64,000 nt of DNA from Sediminicola sp963974715 (lineage in GTDB: Bacteria > Bacteroidota > Bacteroidia > Flavobacteriales > Flavobacteriaceae): contig CAXBDK010000010.1 of assembly GCA_963974715.1 (NCBI GenBank), positions 1 through 64,000 on the forward strand. Reading direction: 5' to 3'. A program made the translations under genes and the position numbers. This document shows positions 16,501-25,796 of this stretch, piece after piece. The notes beneath the pieces were generated by a model, which saw only the letters and a program-made list of their open reading frames with translations, was not told the origin of the DNA and did not search any database. Numbering within the stretch: the stretch's first letter is position 1; each line of letters opens with the position of its first letter.

Positions 16501-17283
16501 TTGCTGAACCATACTATTTATCCCCATAAAAAAGCTTCTGAATGGGTCACCTTTGTACATGGTGCCGGGGGTAGTTCTTCCATTTGGTTCAAACAGTTAC
16601 GGGAATTTAAGAAGTATTTTAATGTACTTCTCTTGGACCTCAGGGGACATGGCGCATCAAAGCCACATCTTACCGATGCCTTTAAGGAAAAATATACCTT
16701 TGACGCAGTGACCTATGACATTGTAGAGGTCTTGGACCACGTAGAAATCGAACGCTCCCATTTTATAGGGATATCCTTGGGAACGATCTTGATAAGGAAC
16801 CTGGCGGAGAACTATCCGCAAAGGGTGCAGCGCATGGTCATGGGCGGTGCGATCATGAAACTGAACCTGCGTTCCCGGTTCCTGATGCGTTTGGGGGTGA
16901 TTTTTAAGTCGGTCGTGCCTTACATCTGGCTCTATGGGTTTTTCGCCTTTGTGATCATGCCCAATAGGAACCATAGGGAGTCGCGCTCCCTTTTTGTAAG
17001 GGAAGCGAAAAAACTGTACCAGAAGGAATTTATCAGGTGGTTTAGACTGACGTCCGAGATCAATCCGCTGTTGCGGTTTTTTAGGACCGTGGATATCGGC
17101 ATTCCCACGCTGTACATTATGGGGGAGGAGGACTACCTGTTCCTGCCCACCATAAAAGAGCTGGTACATTCCCATAAAAGTGCGGAACTGATCGTTGTAC
17201 ATAACTGTGGGCACGTGGTGAACGTAGAGCAGCCACAGGTATTTAACGATAGGGTGATCGGTTATTTGTTGGGGGAAGTGTAG
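16501..17283 (+). CDS. Alpha/beta hydrolase
   Basis: This 260-aa cytoplasmic protein has the alpha/beta hydrolase fold: oxyanion motif HGAGG (residues 20-24), DLRGHG, nucleophile elbow GISLG with Ser92, an acidic residue in GEEDYLF and His238 in NCGHVVN. The substrate cannot be told from sequence. A TTG start at 16501 was chosen because no ATG or GTG lies in a better place before the HGAGG motif. It stands alone between pyrF and the SusD gene. Confidence 0.85.
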   Translation: MLNHTIYPHKKASEWVTFVHGAGGSSSIWFKQLREFKKYFNVLLLDLRGHGASKPHLTDAFKEKYTFDAVTYDIVEVLDHVEIERSHFIGISLGTILIRNLAENYPQRVQRMVMGGAIMKLNLRSRFLMRLGVIFKSVVPYIWLYGFFAFVIMPNRNHRESRSLFVREAKKLYQKEFIRWFRLTSEINPLLRFFRTVDIGIPTLYIMGEEDYLFLPTIKELVHSHKSAELIVVHNCGHVVNVEQPQVFNDRVIGYLLGEV

Positions 17284-17479
17284 GGTAAACCCGATAAATC
17301 CAATTCCTTTCTAGGAAGGAGAGGCAAACCGAGGTCCCCAAAACACTTATGGTTCAAATGGTATTGTTTCGAACGGTCAATTTAAAGTGTGATGGGCAGC
17401 TGTACGATAATCAATTTGCACCATACATTACAATGGCCCTTCTTTTCCGGATCCACCTTTCAAATGACCTAAAATAAAA

Positions 17480-17503
17480 TAGCCGCCCAATGTTGGACGG
17501 CTA
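17480..17503 (-). terminator. Hairpin after the first SusD gene
   Basis: TAGCCG/CGGCTA arms with partly paired CCCA/TTGG inside. Reading leftward from the SusD stop at 17534 it is followed by an AT-rich tract. Confidence 0.6.
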
Positions 17504-17533
17504 GCTATTATGGTATTATAATAATAAAAGTGT

Positions 17534-18964
17534 CTAGTTCACGTCCCAGAACAAGGGAGTGTAAAGATCATCCCCTCCGATGGCCGAGGCAGCTGCATTG
17601 TAATTTGCTCCGTTCACGGATACTTCCTTAACAGGATAGATCATCCTTAAGGGTACCTCTTTTTGAGATTGGGCGGACAGTACCAATTCTGGCCAGTCTA
17701 GCCTTCTGTACTCTGTCCATGCCTCAAAACCTCTATTAAAAAGCGCGATCCATTTTTGGGTCCCGATTTTTTGCTTGTAGTCACCGGTCGCGGTTGCATA
17801 TGCAACGGACGGTTGGGCCAAGTATTCGGTAACCTCTTCAGGAGTACCATCATAGTAAAGAATTGAAGCTTCAATTCCCGAATTGTAAAATTCCTCGGCA
17901 GAACCGCTTATATAGCCCCTTTCAACAGCCTCCGCTAAAAAGAAGGCCACTTCGGCATAATCCATAATGGTCCCTGGATATGTGGCGTTCTCCACGATGT
18001 TAGGATTTAAATGTGTATAGTTGGCATACGCATTATTTCCGCCGATAGGCCCGCCTATGTATGGTTCCAGGTTATCGTCCACATAATTGTCCAGACGTGG
18101 ATCGTCCAAGGATACCAACATATTTACCGAAGTTTCGGAGGCAATATAATCCCCGCCCCTGTTCTGTGTTACGAACAGATCATATAGAGGGTTGTTATTG
18201 ACAGTTGGCGAAGTTTCGTACTGTATTACGGTGTTGTCATCATTGGATTCGAAAACCCCTCCTGCATACGCTTCGGAAACTACCGTTGCGGCAAGGGTAG
18301 GGTTAAAATCGGCCAAGCGCATTCCAATCCTCAATTTAACGGAATTGGCCAATTTTCTCCATTTGGACACGTCCCCACCATAAAAAATATCGGTATCAAA
18401 AGAGCTGCCTCCACCGGCCAAGGCCGCTTGAGCTGCAGAAATTCTTTCGATCAGATCTAAATAGATGGTCTCCGCATCATCATATGCGGGAAATAGATTC
18501 AAGATGTCACCAGCTTCGCTATAGGGTACATCACCGTTTAAGTCTACCAGATGCTGATATACGTACACCTGAAGAACTTCAATGACGGCCAACTGGTTTG
18601 CTTTGGTCTGGGGGTCCATCAACTCGTCCTCCTCAATAATCGTTATTGCGGAGTTTAGATCATTGATAACGTTGTTATAGTAAGTAGTCCAATATGCTTG
18701 GGAAGGATCTCTTCCTATGATATCATAGTTGGACTCGTCCACATAAGTGGCCTGCGCCCAGCTTTGGGCCCAAAGTCTGAATAAATTAGATCCACTAACA
18801 ACCGTAATCCTGTCCGCTAGGTTCTTTTCCGCATTGGCTACCAATGTTTCGGCAGGAACCACCGTTGGCAGCTTAGGGTCATTGTTGTAATCGGTAATGC
18901 CCTCTGTACAACTGGTTATCCCCATTCCGGCAAATAGTATAATTAATATTTTTCTCATCTTCAT
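17534..18964 (-). CDS. SusD/RagB-family outer-membrane lipoprotein (pair 1)
   Basis: This 476-aa surface lipoprotein has lipobox ITSC (Cys19) and the mostly helical SusD-like sequence, with the N-terminal LPTVVPAETLVANAEK, a central SKWRKLANSVKLRIGMR and a C-terminal KWIALFNRGFEAWTEYRR typical of the SusD_RagB-like family. SusD proteins bind a nutrient at the cell surface and close over the partner SusC channel. The gene starts 4 bases after the SusC stop, so the two form an operon. The substrate is unknown; no enzyme gene lies beside the pair. Confidence 0.93.
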   Translation of the reverse strand: MKMRKILIILFAGMGITSCTEGITDYNNDPKLPTVVPAETLVANAEKNLADRITVVSGSNLFRLWAQSWAQATYVDESNYDIIGRDPSQAYWTTYYNNVINDLNSAITIIEEDELMDPQTKANQLAVIEVLQVYVYQHLVDLNGDVPYSEAGDILNLFPAYDDAETIYLDLIERISAAQAALAGGGSSFDTDIFYGGDVSKWRKLANSVKLRIGMRLADFNPTLAATVVSEAYAGGVFESNDDNTVIQYETSPTVNNNPLYDLFVTQNRGGDYIASETSVNMLVSLDDPRLDNYVDDNLEPYIGGPIGGNNAYANYTHLNPNIVENATYPGTIMDYAEVAFFLAEAVERGYISGSAEEFYNSGIEASILYYDGTPEEVTEYLAQPSVAYATATGDYKQKIGTQKWIALFNRGFEAWTEYRRLDWPELVLSAQSQKEVPLRMIYPVKEVSVNGANYNAAASAIGGDDLYTPLFWDVN

Positions 18965-18968
18965 TTTT

Positions 18969-21900
18969 TTAAAAGTCTAATTTAACATTGAAACCGTATT
19001 CTCTAACAGAAGGATATGCCCCTATCTGGAATCCTTGGACATTGCCCGCCCCAAAACTTTGTTCTGGATCTGCATATGGAAGATCTTTGTCGATGATCCA
19101 CAGGTTACGTCCAACTGCGGTAAAGGTCACCGCTGTAAAAGGCAGCCTTTCCAAGAATTTTTGTGGTAGGGAATAACCAAGGGTTACTTCCCTTAACTTT
19201 ACGTATGAAGCATCGTATACGAACTGGGCATCTGGAGCGTTTCCATACCGTCCAAGTGGGTTTAAATAGCTTGTCATATCTCCCCTCACAGTGTTGGTCG
19301 TTCCATCCTCCTGTACACCTGGTAGGATAATTCCTCCGGAATCCCCACCTGCTGTGATCGGATCACGTAAAGGATTGCCCAAATCGTTCAAGCCCGCCGT
19401 TTCTGGATAAAGACCTGTGGCCATTCCGAAATAAAGGTCCCCGGTAAAGACGCTACCACCTTCCTGTATGTCGATCAGGAAGCTCAAGTTAACATTTTTA
19501 TAGGTGAAGGAATTTGAAAGACCTGCCCTCCAATCTGGGTTGATATCCCCCAATACTTCTTGGTTGGAAGCCGTCTTAAGATAATTCCCATCCGCACCTA
19601 CGATCGGCTGGCCATTTTCGTGGTATACATAATCGGTACCTTTTAAGGTTCCATAAGCCTCTCCCTTTGCGGCATTCAAGGATACCCCGAAGAAGCTGTT
19701 GATCAAGATATTTTCTGAATCTTGGAACAGGTCCAATACCTCACTCTTATAAGTGGAGAAATTCACATTGGTCCTCCATTCGAAATCGGCCGTTTTAATG
19801 GCGGAACCGAACAATTGGACTTCTAGACCTTTATTGGATACAGAGGCAGAGTTTACGACTGTATTGGTAAAGCCGGTGGCAGGGGTTATTTCAACCGGAA
19901 TGATGGCATCGTTGGTGATCTGCTCGTACAGGGAAAGATCGAAACCCAATCGTTTGCCCCAAAAACTCATTTCCAGTCCAACTTCCTTACTTTCGGTACG
20001 TTCTTCCTTTAACAAGGGGTTGTTGGACGTTCCGGGGTTGGAATATAAGGTTGCGCCCCCAAATCCTGAAATGGGATTAAAGGTGTTTACCAGATTGTAA
20101 GACTCTGCTCCGTTACCGACCTCGGCATAGCCCGCCCTTAATTTACCAAAGGTTATAAAACTGCTATCAAAAAGGTTGGAAAACACGAAACTGGTAGAGA
20201 TGGAAGGATAATAAAAGGAGTTTTCACCATCCGCAAGCGTTGAGAAAGTATCATTTCTAATGGAACCTTCTATAAATACCGTATCGTCAAAATCGAAACT
20301 GGCATTGGCAAATACGCCCATTACCCTAACATCCGCATCGAATTCAGAATTGGCATCGAATACCAAGGGGTTTACCGAATTGGACAAAGCAAAGATACCT
20401 GGCAATTTTAGACCTCCATTGGTGGCAGCGGTCACAAAATTGCTTTTTGTTTGCCTATAATTGGTACCTACAACTCCGGTTACCCCAAATTTCTCGGTAA
20501 TGTCTTTATTGAAGTTTAGGAAGAAATCATAATTGTACTCGGAGAAATTTAAGTTTCTTCTTGTATACTGCGGTGTATCGATACTCCCAATATTATTTCG
20601 CTCTTCCCTAATTTCGCCATAGGTATCCACGGTCGCCCTAGCGAATATTTCCAACCAATCGGTTGCTTTGTAAGAAATACTACCAAAACCGAACAACCTG
20701 TTCCTTTCATCGTTGTTGTAGTTTTCATAACGTGTCCAATAGGGGTTGTCCCAATATTTGGGTGCCAGATCGCCTGGACCGGATGGGTTCCATCCAATAT
20801 TCTGCTTGGTACTGAAATAAGCATCCCGCATATCGGCCAAGTCGGCGTTCACGGCCCACCATTGCCTAAAATTGGTCATTAGGTTCTCGGCATCGTACCC
20901 AGTTCCGAACCTTCCCTTACCGCCGCTATTGGTGTAAGTGGCCTTTCCCGTAACGGTAATTTTGTCGTTCAGTTCCATGACCCCGGAAAGGTCTACGGTA
21001 TGTCTGTCTATCTGACTGTTCGGCAATATACCGGTCTGGCTCAATCTAGAGTAGCTAAGTCGGGAGCTGCCATTTTCACCGCCGTGACTTACAGACACGT
21101 TCTGTGTATTGGTCACGCTTGTCTTGAAAATGGAAGAAGGTCCATTCTGGGCAGCGATCCAAGGGCTCTGTTGAAGGTAGGTATCCAATTGTGGAAAGTA
21201 CGAATCCCATTGGTACACCATTAGGTTTGGATCAAATCGAAGGCCGTAAGACCCATCTTCTCCCGTTGGTGGGGTCAAATCAGGGGTTCCATCGCCATTA
21301 ACGTCAATGGAATCTATATATCCCGCTCCATAATATGGACCGTAACCTTGCCCGTATTCATCCTGAAATTCCGCAAAGGTATCCTTATCATAGTTACCGA
21401 CCGTAATTCCCGAATTTACGGACACGCCCAACCCTTTTTTGGAAGAACCTCTTTTTGTGGTGATGATGATGGCACCGTTGGCAGCTCGGGATCCGTAAAG
21501 GGCAGTGGCTGCGGAACCTTTTAGTACGTTGATGGTTTCAATATCTTCCGGGCTGATATCACTTGCGGCGTTACCATAATCATATCCGTTCCCTCCACCG
21601 GCTTGATCTGCGCTATTGTTGGTACTGTTGTTGACAGGCACACCATCGATAACAAAGAGCGCTTGGTTGTTCCCCGTAATGGAAGAATAACCCCTAATAA
21701 TGACGTTTGTGGAACCACCCATGGTAGAACTCTTTTTGATGTCAAGCCCTGCGATCTTTCCAGAAAGTGAGTTGACAAAGTTCTGGTCTTTTGCGGTGTT
21801 GACGTCATCCCCGCTAATTTCTTGGGTAGCATATCCAAGGGATTTTTTCTCCCTGCTGATACCAAGAGCCGTTACAACGACTTCATCGAGTGCCTGGGCA

Positions 21901-22187
21901 TCTTCGGTTAAGGTAATATTGACGGTATTGGAAGCGCCAACGGTCCTCTGATCGGATTTTTGGCCAACGTAAGAGAAAACCAATACATCGCCCACGCTGG
22001 CAGTGATGGAGTAATTTCCATCAAAATCGGTCTGCGTACCATTTGAGGTTCCCTGTACAAGTACACTGGCCCCGGGTAGGGGAATGCTGTTCTGGTCCAA
22101 GACCGTACCCGTGATCGTTTTCTCCTGTCCGAACATGAACATGGACAAAAGAAACATCTTAAAAAATAGAAAATGCTTAATTTTCAT
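18969..22187 (-). CDS. SusC/RagA-family TonB-linked outer-membrane protein (pair 1)
   Basis: This 1072-aa protein has a signal peptide, a carboxypeptidase-like beta domain (about 23-105, with TGTVLDQNSIPLPGASV), a TonB plug (about 115-225, with IRGYSSITGNNQALFVIDG and TALYGSRAANGAIIITTK) and a long beta-barrel ending in Phe. The protein takes up large nutrients through the outer membrane with TonB energy. It is the first gene of an operon with the SusD lipoprotein. The divergence from pair 2 suggests another substrate. It probably answers to the membrane regulator gene upstream, but no binding site was identified. Confidence 0.95.
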   Translation of the reverse strand: MKIKHFLFFKMFLLSMFMFGQEKTITGTVLDQNSIPLPGASVLVQGTSNGTQTDFDGNYSITASVGDVLVFSYVGQKSDQRTVGASNTVNITLTEDAQALDEVVVTALGISREKKSLGYATQEISGDDVNTAKDQNFVNSLSGKIAGLDIKKSSTMGGSTNVIIRGYSSITGNNQALFVIDGVPVNNSTNNSADQAGGGNGYDYGNAASDISPEDIETINVLKGSAATALYGSRAANGAIIITTKRGSSKKGLGVSVNSGITVGNYDKDTFAEFQDEYGQGYGPYYGAGYIDSIDVNGDGTPDLTPPTGEDGSYGLRFDPNLMVYQWDSYFPQLDTYLQQSPWIAAQNGPSSIFKTSVTNTQNVSVSHGGENGSSRLSYSRLSQTGILPNSQIDRHTVDLSGVMELNDKITVTGKATYTNSGGKGRFGTGYDAENLMTNFRQWWAVNADLADMRDAYFSTKQNIGWNPSGPGDLAPKYWDNPYWTRYENYNNDERNRLFGFGSISYKATDWLEIFARATVDTYGEIREERNNIGSIDTPQYTRRNLNFSEYNYDFFLNFNKDITEKFGVTGVVGTNYRQTKSNFVTAATNGGLKLPGIFALSNSVNPLVFDANSEFDADVRVMGVFANASFDFDDTVFIEGSIRNDTFSTLADGENSFYYPSISTSFVFSNLFDSSFITFGKLRAGYAEVGNGAESYNLVNTFNPISGFGGATLYSNPGTSNNPLLKEERTESKEVGLEMSFWGKRLGFDLSLYEQITNDAIIPVEITPATGFTNTVVNSASVSNKGLEVQLFGSAIKTADFEWRTNVNFSTYKSEVLDLFQDSENILINSFFGVSLNAAKGEAYGTLKGTDYVYHENGQPIVGADGNYLKTASNQEVLGDINPDWRAGLSNSFTYKNVNLSFLIDIQEGGSVFTGDLYFGMATGLYPETAGLNDLGNPLRDPITAGGDSGGIILPGVQEDGTTNTVRGDMTSYLNPLGRYGNAPDAQFVYDASYVKLREVTLGYSLPQKFLERLPFTAVTFTAVGRNLWIIDKDLPYADPEQSFGAGNVQGFQIGAYPSVREYGFNVKLDF

Positions 22188-22511
22188 AAAGTTTTAATTT
22201 GAGTTAGTTTAAAAAAAATTATGTTGAACAATAAGGTTAAAAGGGCTAGCGTATTTTTTATGTGTAGCTAATTCAAATAAAAAATGAGAACCAATGAAAA
22301 TGGTCCGGACCAAACGGCCCCAACTAGCCTTTCAACCAATCCACAAATTAAAGAAAGAGGTAGGGTTAACGCATTACTTCCGACCTAAGTAAAAAAACAC
22401 CGACTTAAATTAACGTTAACTTGTATGGTAAGTTATTGAAATACAATAGTTAGAAGTTTGGCACGGCCATTTGTTAAAAAATTGGGATTTGTAAGGTATT
22501 TTGTGAAAAGA
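22188..22511. other. Intergenic region between regulator and SusC (pair 1)
   Basis: About 320 AT-rich bases that must hold the SusC promoter. No perfect TAnnTTTG element was found on the minus strand. A TTAACGTTAA palindrome is visible near 22412. Confidence 0.5.
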
Positions 22512-24032
22512 TTAAGATTCCGTATTTTGAACAGAAGTCATATATTCGGTCGGAGTCATGTTTTTTCGTTTTTTAAAGGCTTTGTAGAAAGAAACCTTAT
22601 TGTTGAATCCGGATTCGTAGATCAGATCGTTAACGGATTTTGTGCTCCGTGTTTTTTTGATGAGCAACAATGCTTCCCCGACCCTATAGTCATTTATGAT
22701 CTCATAGAAGTTTTTCCCGAATTCCTGATTGATGACCTGGGATAGGCTATATCGGTCCGTATTCATCTTTAGGGCAAGGGATTCCAAGGTAAGGGTATTG
22801 TCCAAATAGACCTTCTGCTTTTCCAACAGATCTAGCAAACCGCTCTTTAAGGTCAAGGACATATCCTCGGTAAGGCCGGAATTCTTATATTTCTTTGGTT
22901 CCGTAAGCTCATTGGAAACTTCCTTTTTGGTAACCAGTGAAGAGCGTACCAAAAGGAGAAAACCCAACATTGTAATAAAAAGCGACAATAATATGGCCAC
23001 AAAATATTTAGATATGTAATCAAAGGTATGCTCTCCGCTGTAGAGCGCCCTGCCACATACCGTAAGAATGACCATTAAAAAATAGAATACCAGTATTCGG
23101 ATCCATATCCTATCCACCGCCGTAAGCGTGGTGGCCGTTTTTTTATAGATGCGCACCATCAGAACAAAATAGAAGCTTATCTGTGCCGCCTTTAGCCATT
23201 TGTTTTCTAAAAAGATCTGGCAGTAGTTGGCCAGGCTGTGATCCTGAATGGGAGACCGCTCATAGCTCCCTAGGACCATCAGGGCCAAAAGCGCCGTTGC
23301 GAAGAGCGCAAAATGGAGTTGGATTTCCCTTTTCTTAAAAGGATCTTCCTTTAAAAAGCGATATTTAAAGTAGAGGTAGAAGCAAGGGCCCCATGCAAAA
23401 AAGTGGATACGATAAAATGGGATGCGCGGCACGTAGACATTGTCCCGCCACCAGAACATGGCAAGCTCCAAAAGGGTCAGGGAAATGGCGATTAGGAACA
23501 TGGCAAGGAAAAAATTGGGGTTTTTGTGAAGTCCATATTTAAAAATTAGGAAACAGCCCAAAGTCGCCCCGACCGCAGCAATAATCAAAAATAGTACATT
23601 GAACAGCCTGTTCTGTGCTTCATACTCCCGCTCCGTTCGTAAAAGTTCCAAATACCCGCGAGAGTAGCGTTCATTTGATGAGAACATGGGGGAAGGGGAA
23701 TTTGACGCTTTCGTGAAATCATTAAAATTTCTATCCCCTGCCAACAGCGCTTTTTTGCTCAAAGTACTATACTTTTGAAGTAGTTCGGGCTGTTGAAATC
23801 CTTTTGCTTCCGCTGAATTGAAATAATTGGTGGCCTTGCCGTAATTGCCAAAGCGATATTCGCACACACCCAACTGGAACATTTCCCCAGCGCTAAGAAT
23901 GGACGCCTCCCGAGAGGACAGTCTACTCAGTTCGCCAATATCACAGTGGATGTTATTTTCGTCAACGTTTTGGCAAAATAAGGACTGTATACTTAGAAAA
24001 CTTACGAACCATATTAGCGTGCGAACAAACAT
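22512..24032 (-). CDS. Membrane-bound AraC-type regulator with periplasmic TPR-like domain
   Basis: This 506-aa protein combines a signal peptide (MFVRTLIWFVSFLSIQSLFC), a periplasmic helical region of about 100 residues with a TPR-like stretch (EMFQLGVCEYRFGNYGKATN), about seven membrane helices, and a C-terminal AraC/XylS DNA-binding domain (TLESLALKMNTDRYSLSQVI, then FYKAFKKRKNMTPTEYM). It lies between two SusC/SusD pairs on the same strand and probably controls one or both in response to an outer signal. The longer GTG start at 24050 lies in the -7 element, so the ATG at 24032 was chosen. Confidence 0.88.
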   Translation of the reverse strand: MFVRTLIWFVSFLSIQSLFCQNVDENNIHCDIGELSRLSSREASILSAGEMFQLGVCEYRFGNYGKATNYFNSAEAKGFQQPELLQKYSTLSKKALLAGDRNFNDFTKASNSPSPMFSSNERYSRGYLELLRTEREYEAQNRLFNVLFLIIAAVGATLGCFLIFKYGLHKNPNFFLAMFLIAISLTLLELAMFWWRDNVYVPRIPFYRIHFFAWGPCFYLYFKYRFLKEDPFKKREIQLHFALFATALLALMVLGSYERSPIQDHSLANYCQIFLENKWLKAAQISFYFVLMVRIYKKTATTLTAVDRIWIRILVFYFLMVILTVCGRALYSGEHTFDYISKYFVAILLSLFITMLGFLLLVRSSLVTKKEVSNELTEPKKYKNSGLTEDMSLTLKSGLLDLLEKQKVYLDNTLTLESLALKMNTDRYSLSQVINQEFGKNFYEIINDYRVGEALLLIKKTRSTKSVNDLIYESGFNNKVSFYKAFKKRKNMTPTEYMTSVQNTES

Positions 24033-24049
24033 AAGGACAGATGAAAGCA

Positions 24050-24057
24050 CAAAATTA
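24050..24057 (-). promoter_or_regulatory. -7 element of the membrane AraC-type regulator
   Basis: TAATTTTG on the minus strand, 17 bases before the ATG at 24032. Confidence 0.55.
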
Positions 24058-24425
24058 GGGCTAAATGGTACCGAAGGACTCCCAATATTATCATAATGGA
24101 AGGTTAAAATATGTTAATGAAGGGTAATAAGTTGTTTTTGGGGAATAGGGGCTTTATGAAGCGGTACGTGATCATTTTTGGATAATTTTCGATTAAAATG
24201 TGGATGTTGGACTTTAAGATCTGCCGTTTCCAATGTGGAAATCCTAAAATTCCGTGTAGAGCCGAAAATGATTACATGCAATAAAAATGTTGCCTGTTTA
24301 ACTTATAGATAAAATGCAAGGGGGCTGACCATTTATTTTGTCCTGCCCCCGTACATTTTTGACTTTATACCATTATCATCAGCTGTTAAGCTCAGCTTGG
24401 ATACTTTCCGATATGTATTCCTGCC
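24058..24425. other. Gap between regulator and SusD (pair 2)
   Basis: About 370 bases without a recognised gene; AT-rich, no clear hairpin terminator seen for the SusD gene that ends here. Confidence 0.5.
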
Positions 24426-25784
24426 TTAGTCGTATCCTTCATTTTGTTCCATTAGGGGATTGGTGTCCATCTCCGTCTGTGGTATCGGAAAGTACAGGGA
24501 GGTATCATCCCATGGAATATCGCCGACCGATCCTTGGGTACGTTTAATATCGTTGAGCAAGAATCCTTCGAAAGCGAGTTCCAACTGTCGCTCCCTAGCC
24601 AAGAGTTCAAGGGTAAGAGGTCCGTCCAAGGCCGCGGCTCCCGATCGCCCCCGCAATGCATTGATCTCGAGCAAAGGGTCGAGGCCCACTACCGTACCTT
24701 CCCTAAAATTGCTCTCGGCACGGATCAGGTGCATTTCCGCAATCCTAAAAATGATCACATTAGCAAATTGGTTCGTGTATTTTAGGGTAAGCCTTCGGTC
24801 ATTGTCCGGATTGATATAGACAAAACTGCCCCTTTCATCGTTCGGATCATCAAAAAGCTCCAGATAGGCATCTTCCACAACAATGTCCCCACCTCGGCCG
24901 CCATCCCCTTCGGAGGCATAATGGGTCACTAAATTGTTTATTCCCGTTTGACTGGTAACCTGAAAGGTAAAAATATCCTCGGGGCTGTCCACATCGTTGT
25001 TAAAGGCACTTGCAAAAGTGGTTGCCAATGAGTGGCCGCTGTTTTCCAGTACATCATGGGCCGCGTCACGTGCGGCGGCGTATTCCCCTTGCTGAAAATA
25101 AATTCGGGCCAATAGGGCCTGGGCTGCATATCGATCGGCATAGAAAGAATTTTCGGAAGGTAGAAGTTCATAGGCATCCGTGGCGTCCGAAATTATTTGC
25201 GCGTACACTTCCCCTACAGTACTACGGGCAATCGGTTGTGGCAAGGAATATTCTATTATTCCTTCCAAACGTAAAGGGACACCCAATTGGGAATTTGGTT
25301 GGCCCGTTTGATAGGGGGCTCCAAAATTACGGACCAGGTCAAAATAATTTAGGGCACGCAGAAATTTCGCTTCCCCCTCGATCCTATTTCTTTCCGCTTC
25401 ACTGCTGGTGACTATATCCAAATTATCGATTACCAAATTCGCTTGGTTAATGGTCTCATAGGCATTGGCCCATATATCTTCCACCCAGCCATTATCCACC
25501 AACAGACTTTTTGTAAATGCTTGTCTGGGGTCCAAAAAAGTCCCTAACCAAAAAGCCTGGTCTGAAGTTCCCAAAAGGTCGGTGGTCATCTGTAAATTGC
25601 CCCCATAGGTGGTGGACTGCCCAGCTTCTTCATAAGTACCTACCAAAATGGAGGAGATGTTGAGTTCCGAAGTAAATGCTTGATCACCTGGCAGATTGTC
25701 GGTAGGGTCTATCTCGAGTTCTTTTTCGCAGGACGCCAGAAAAAGGATCCCTGAAAACGCGTATACTAGTTTATGTAAGTTCAT
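24426..25784 (-). CDS. SusD/RagB-family outer-membrane lipoprotein (pair 2)
   Basis: This 452-aa lipoprotein has lipobox LASC (Cys19) and a classic RagB/SusD layout: DNLPGDQAFTSELNI near the N-terminus, GEAKFLRALNYFDLVRNFG in the middle, and RIAEMHLIRAESNFREG followed by RERQLELAFEGFLLNDIKR near the end. It differs strongly from the SusD of pair 1 and belongs to another subfamily. It is the second gene of an operon with the SusC just upstream (12-base gap). It binds an unknown nutrient on the cell surface. Confidence 0.95.
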   Translation of the reverse strand: MNLHKLVYAFSGILFLASCEKELEIDPTDNLPGDQAFTSELNISSILVGTYEEAGQSTTYGGNLQMTTDLLGTSDQAFWLGTFLDPRQAFTKSLLVDNGWVEDIWANAYETINQANLVIDNLDIVTSSEAERNRIEGEAKFLRALNYFDLVRNFGAPYQTGQPNSQLGVPLRLEGIIEYSLPQPIARSTVGEVYAQIISDATDAYELLPSENSFYADRYAAQALLARIYFQQGEYAAARDAAHDVLENSGHSLATTFASAFNNDVDSPEDIFTFQVTSQTGINNLVTHYASEGDGGRGGDIVVEDAYLELFDDPNDERGSFVYINPDNDRRLTLKYTNQFANVIIFRIAEMHLIRAESNFREGTVVGLDPLLEINALRGRSGAAALDGPLTLELLARERQLELAFEGFLLNDIKRTQGSVGDIPWDDTSLYFPIPQTEMDTNPLMEQNEGYD

Positions 25785-25796
25785 GATGCTCTTTTG

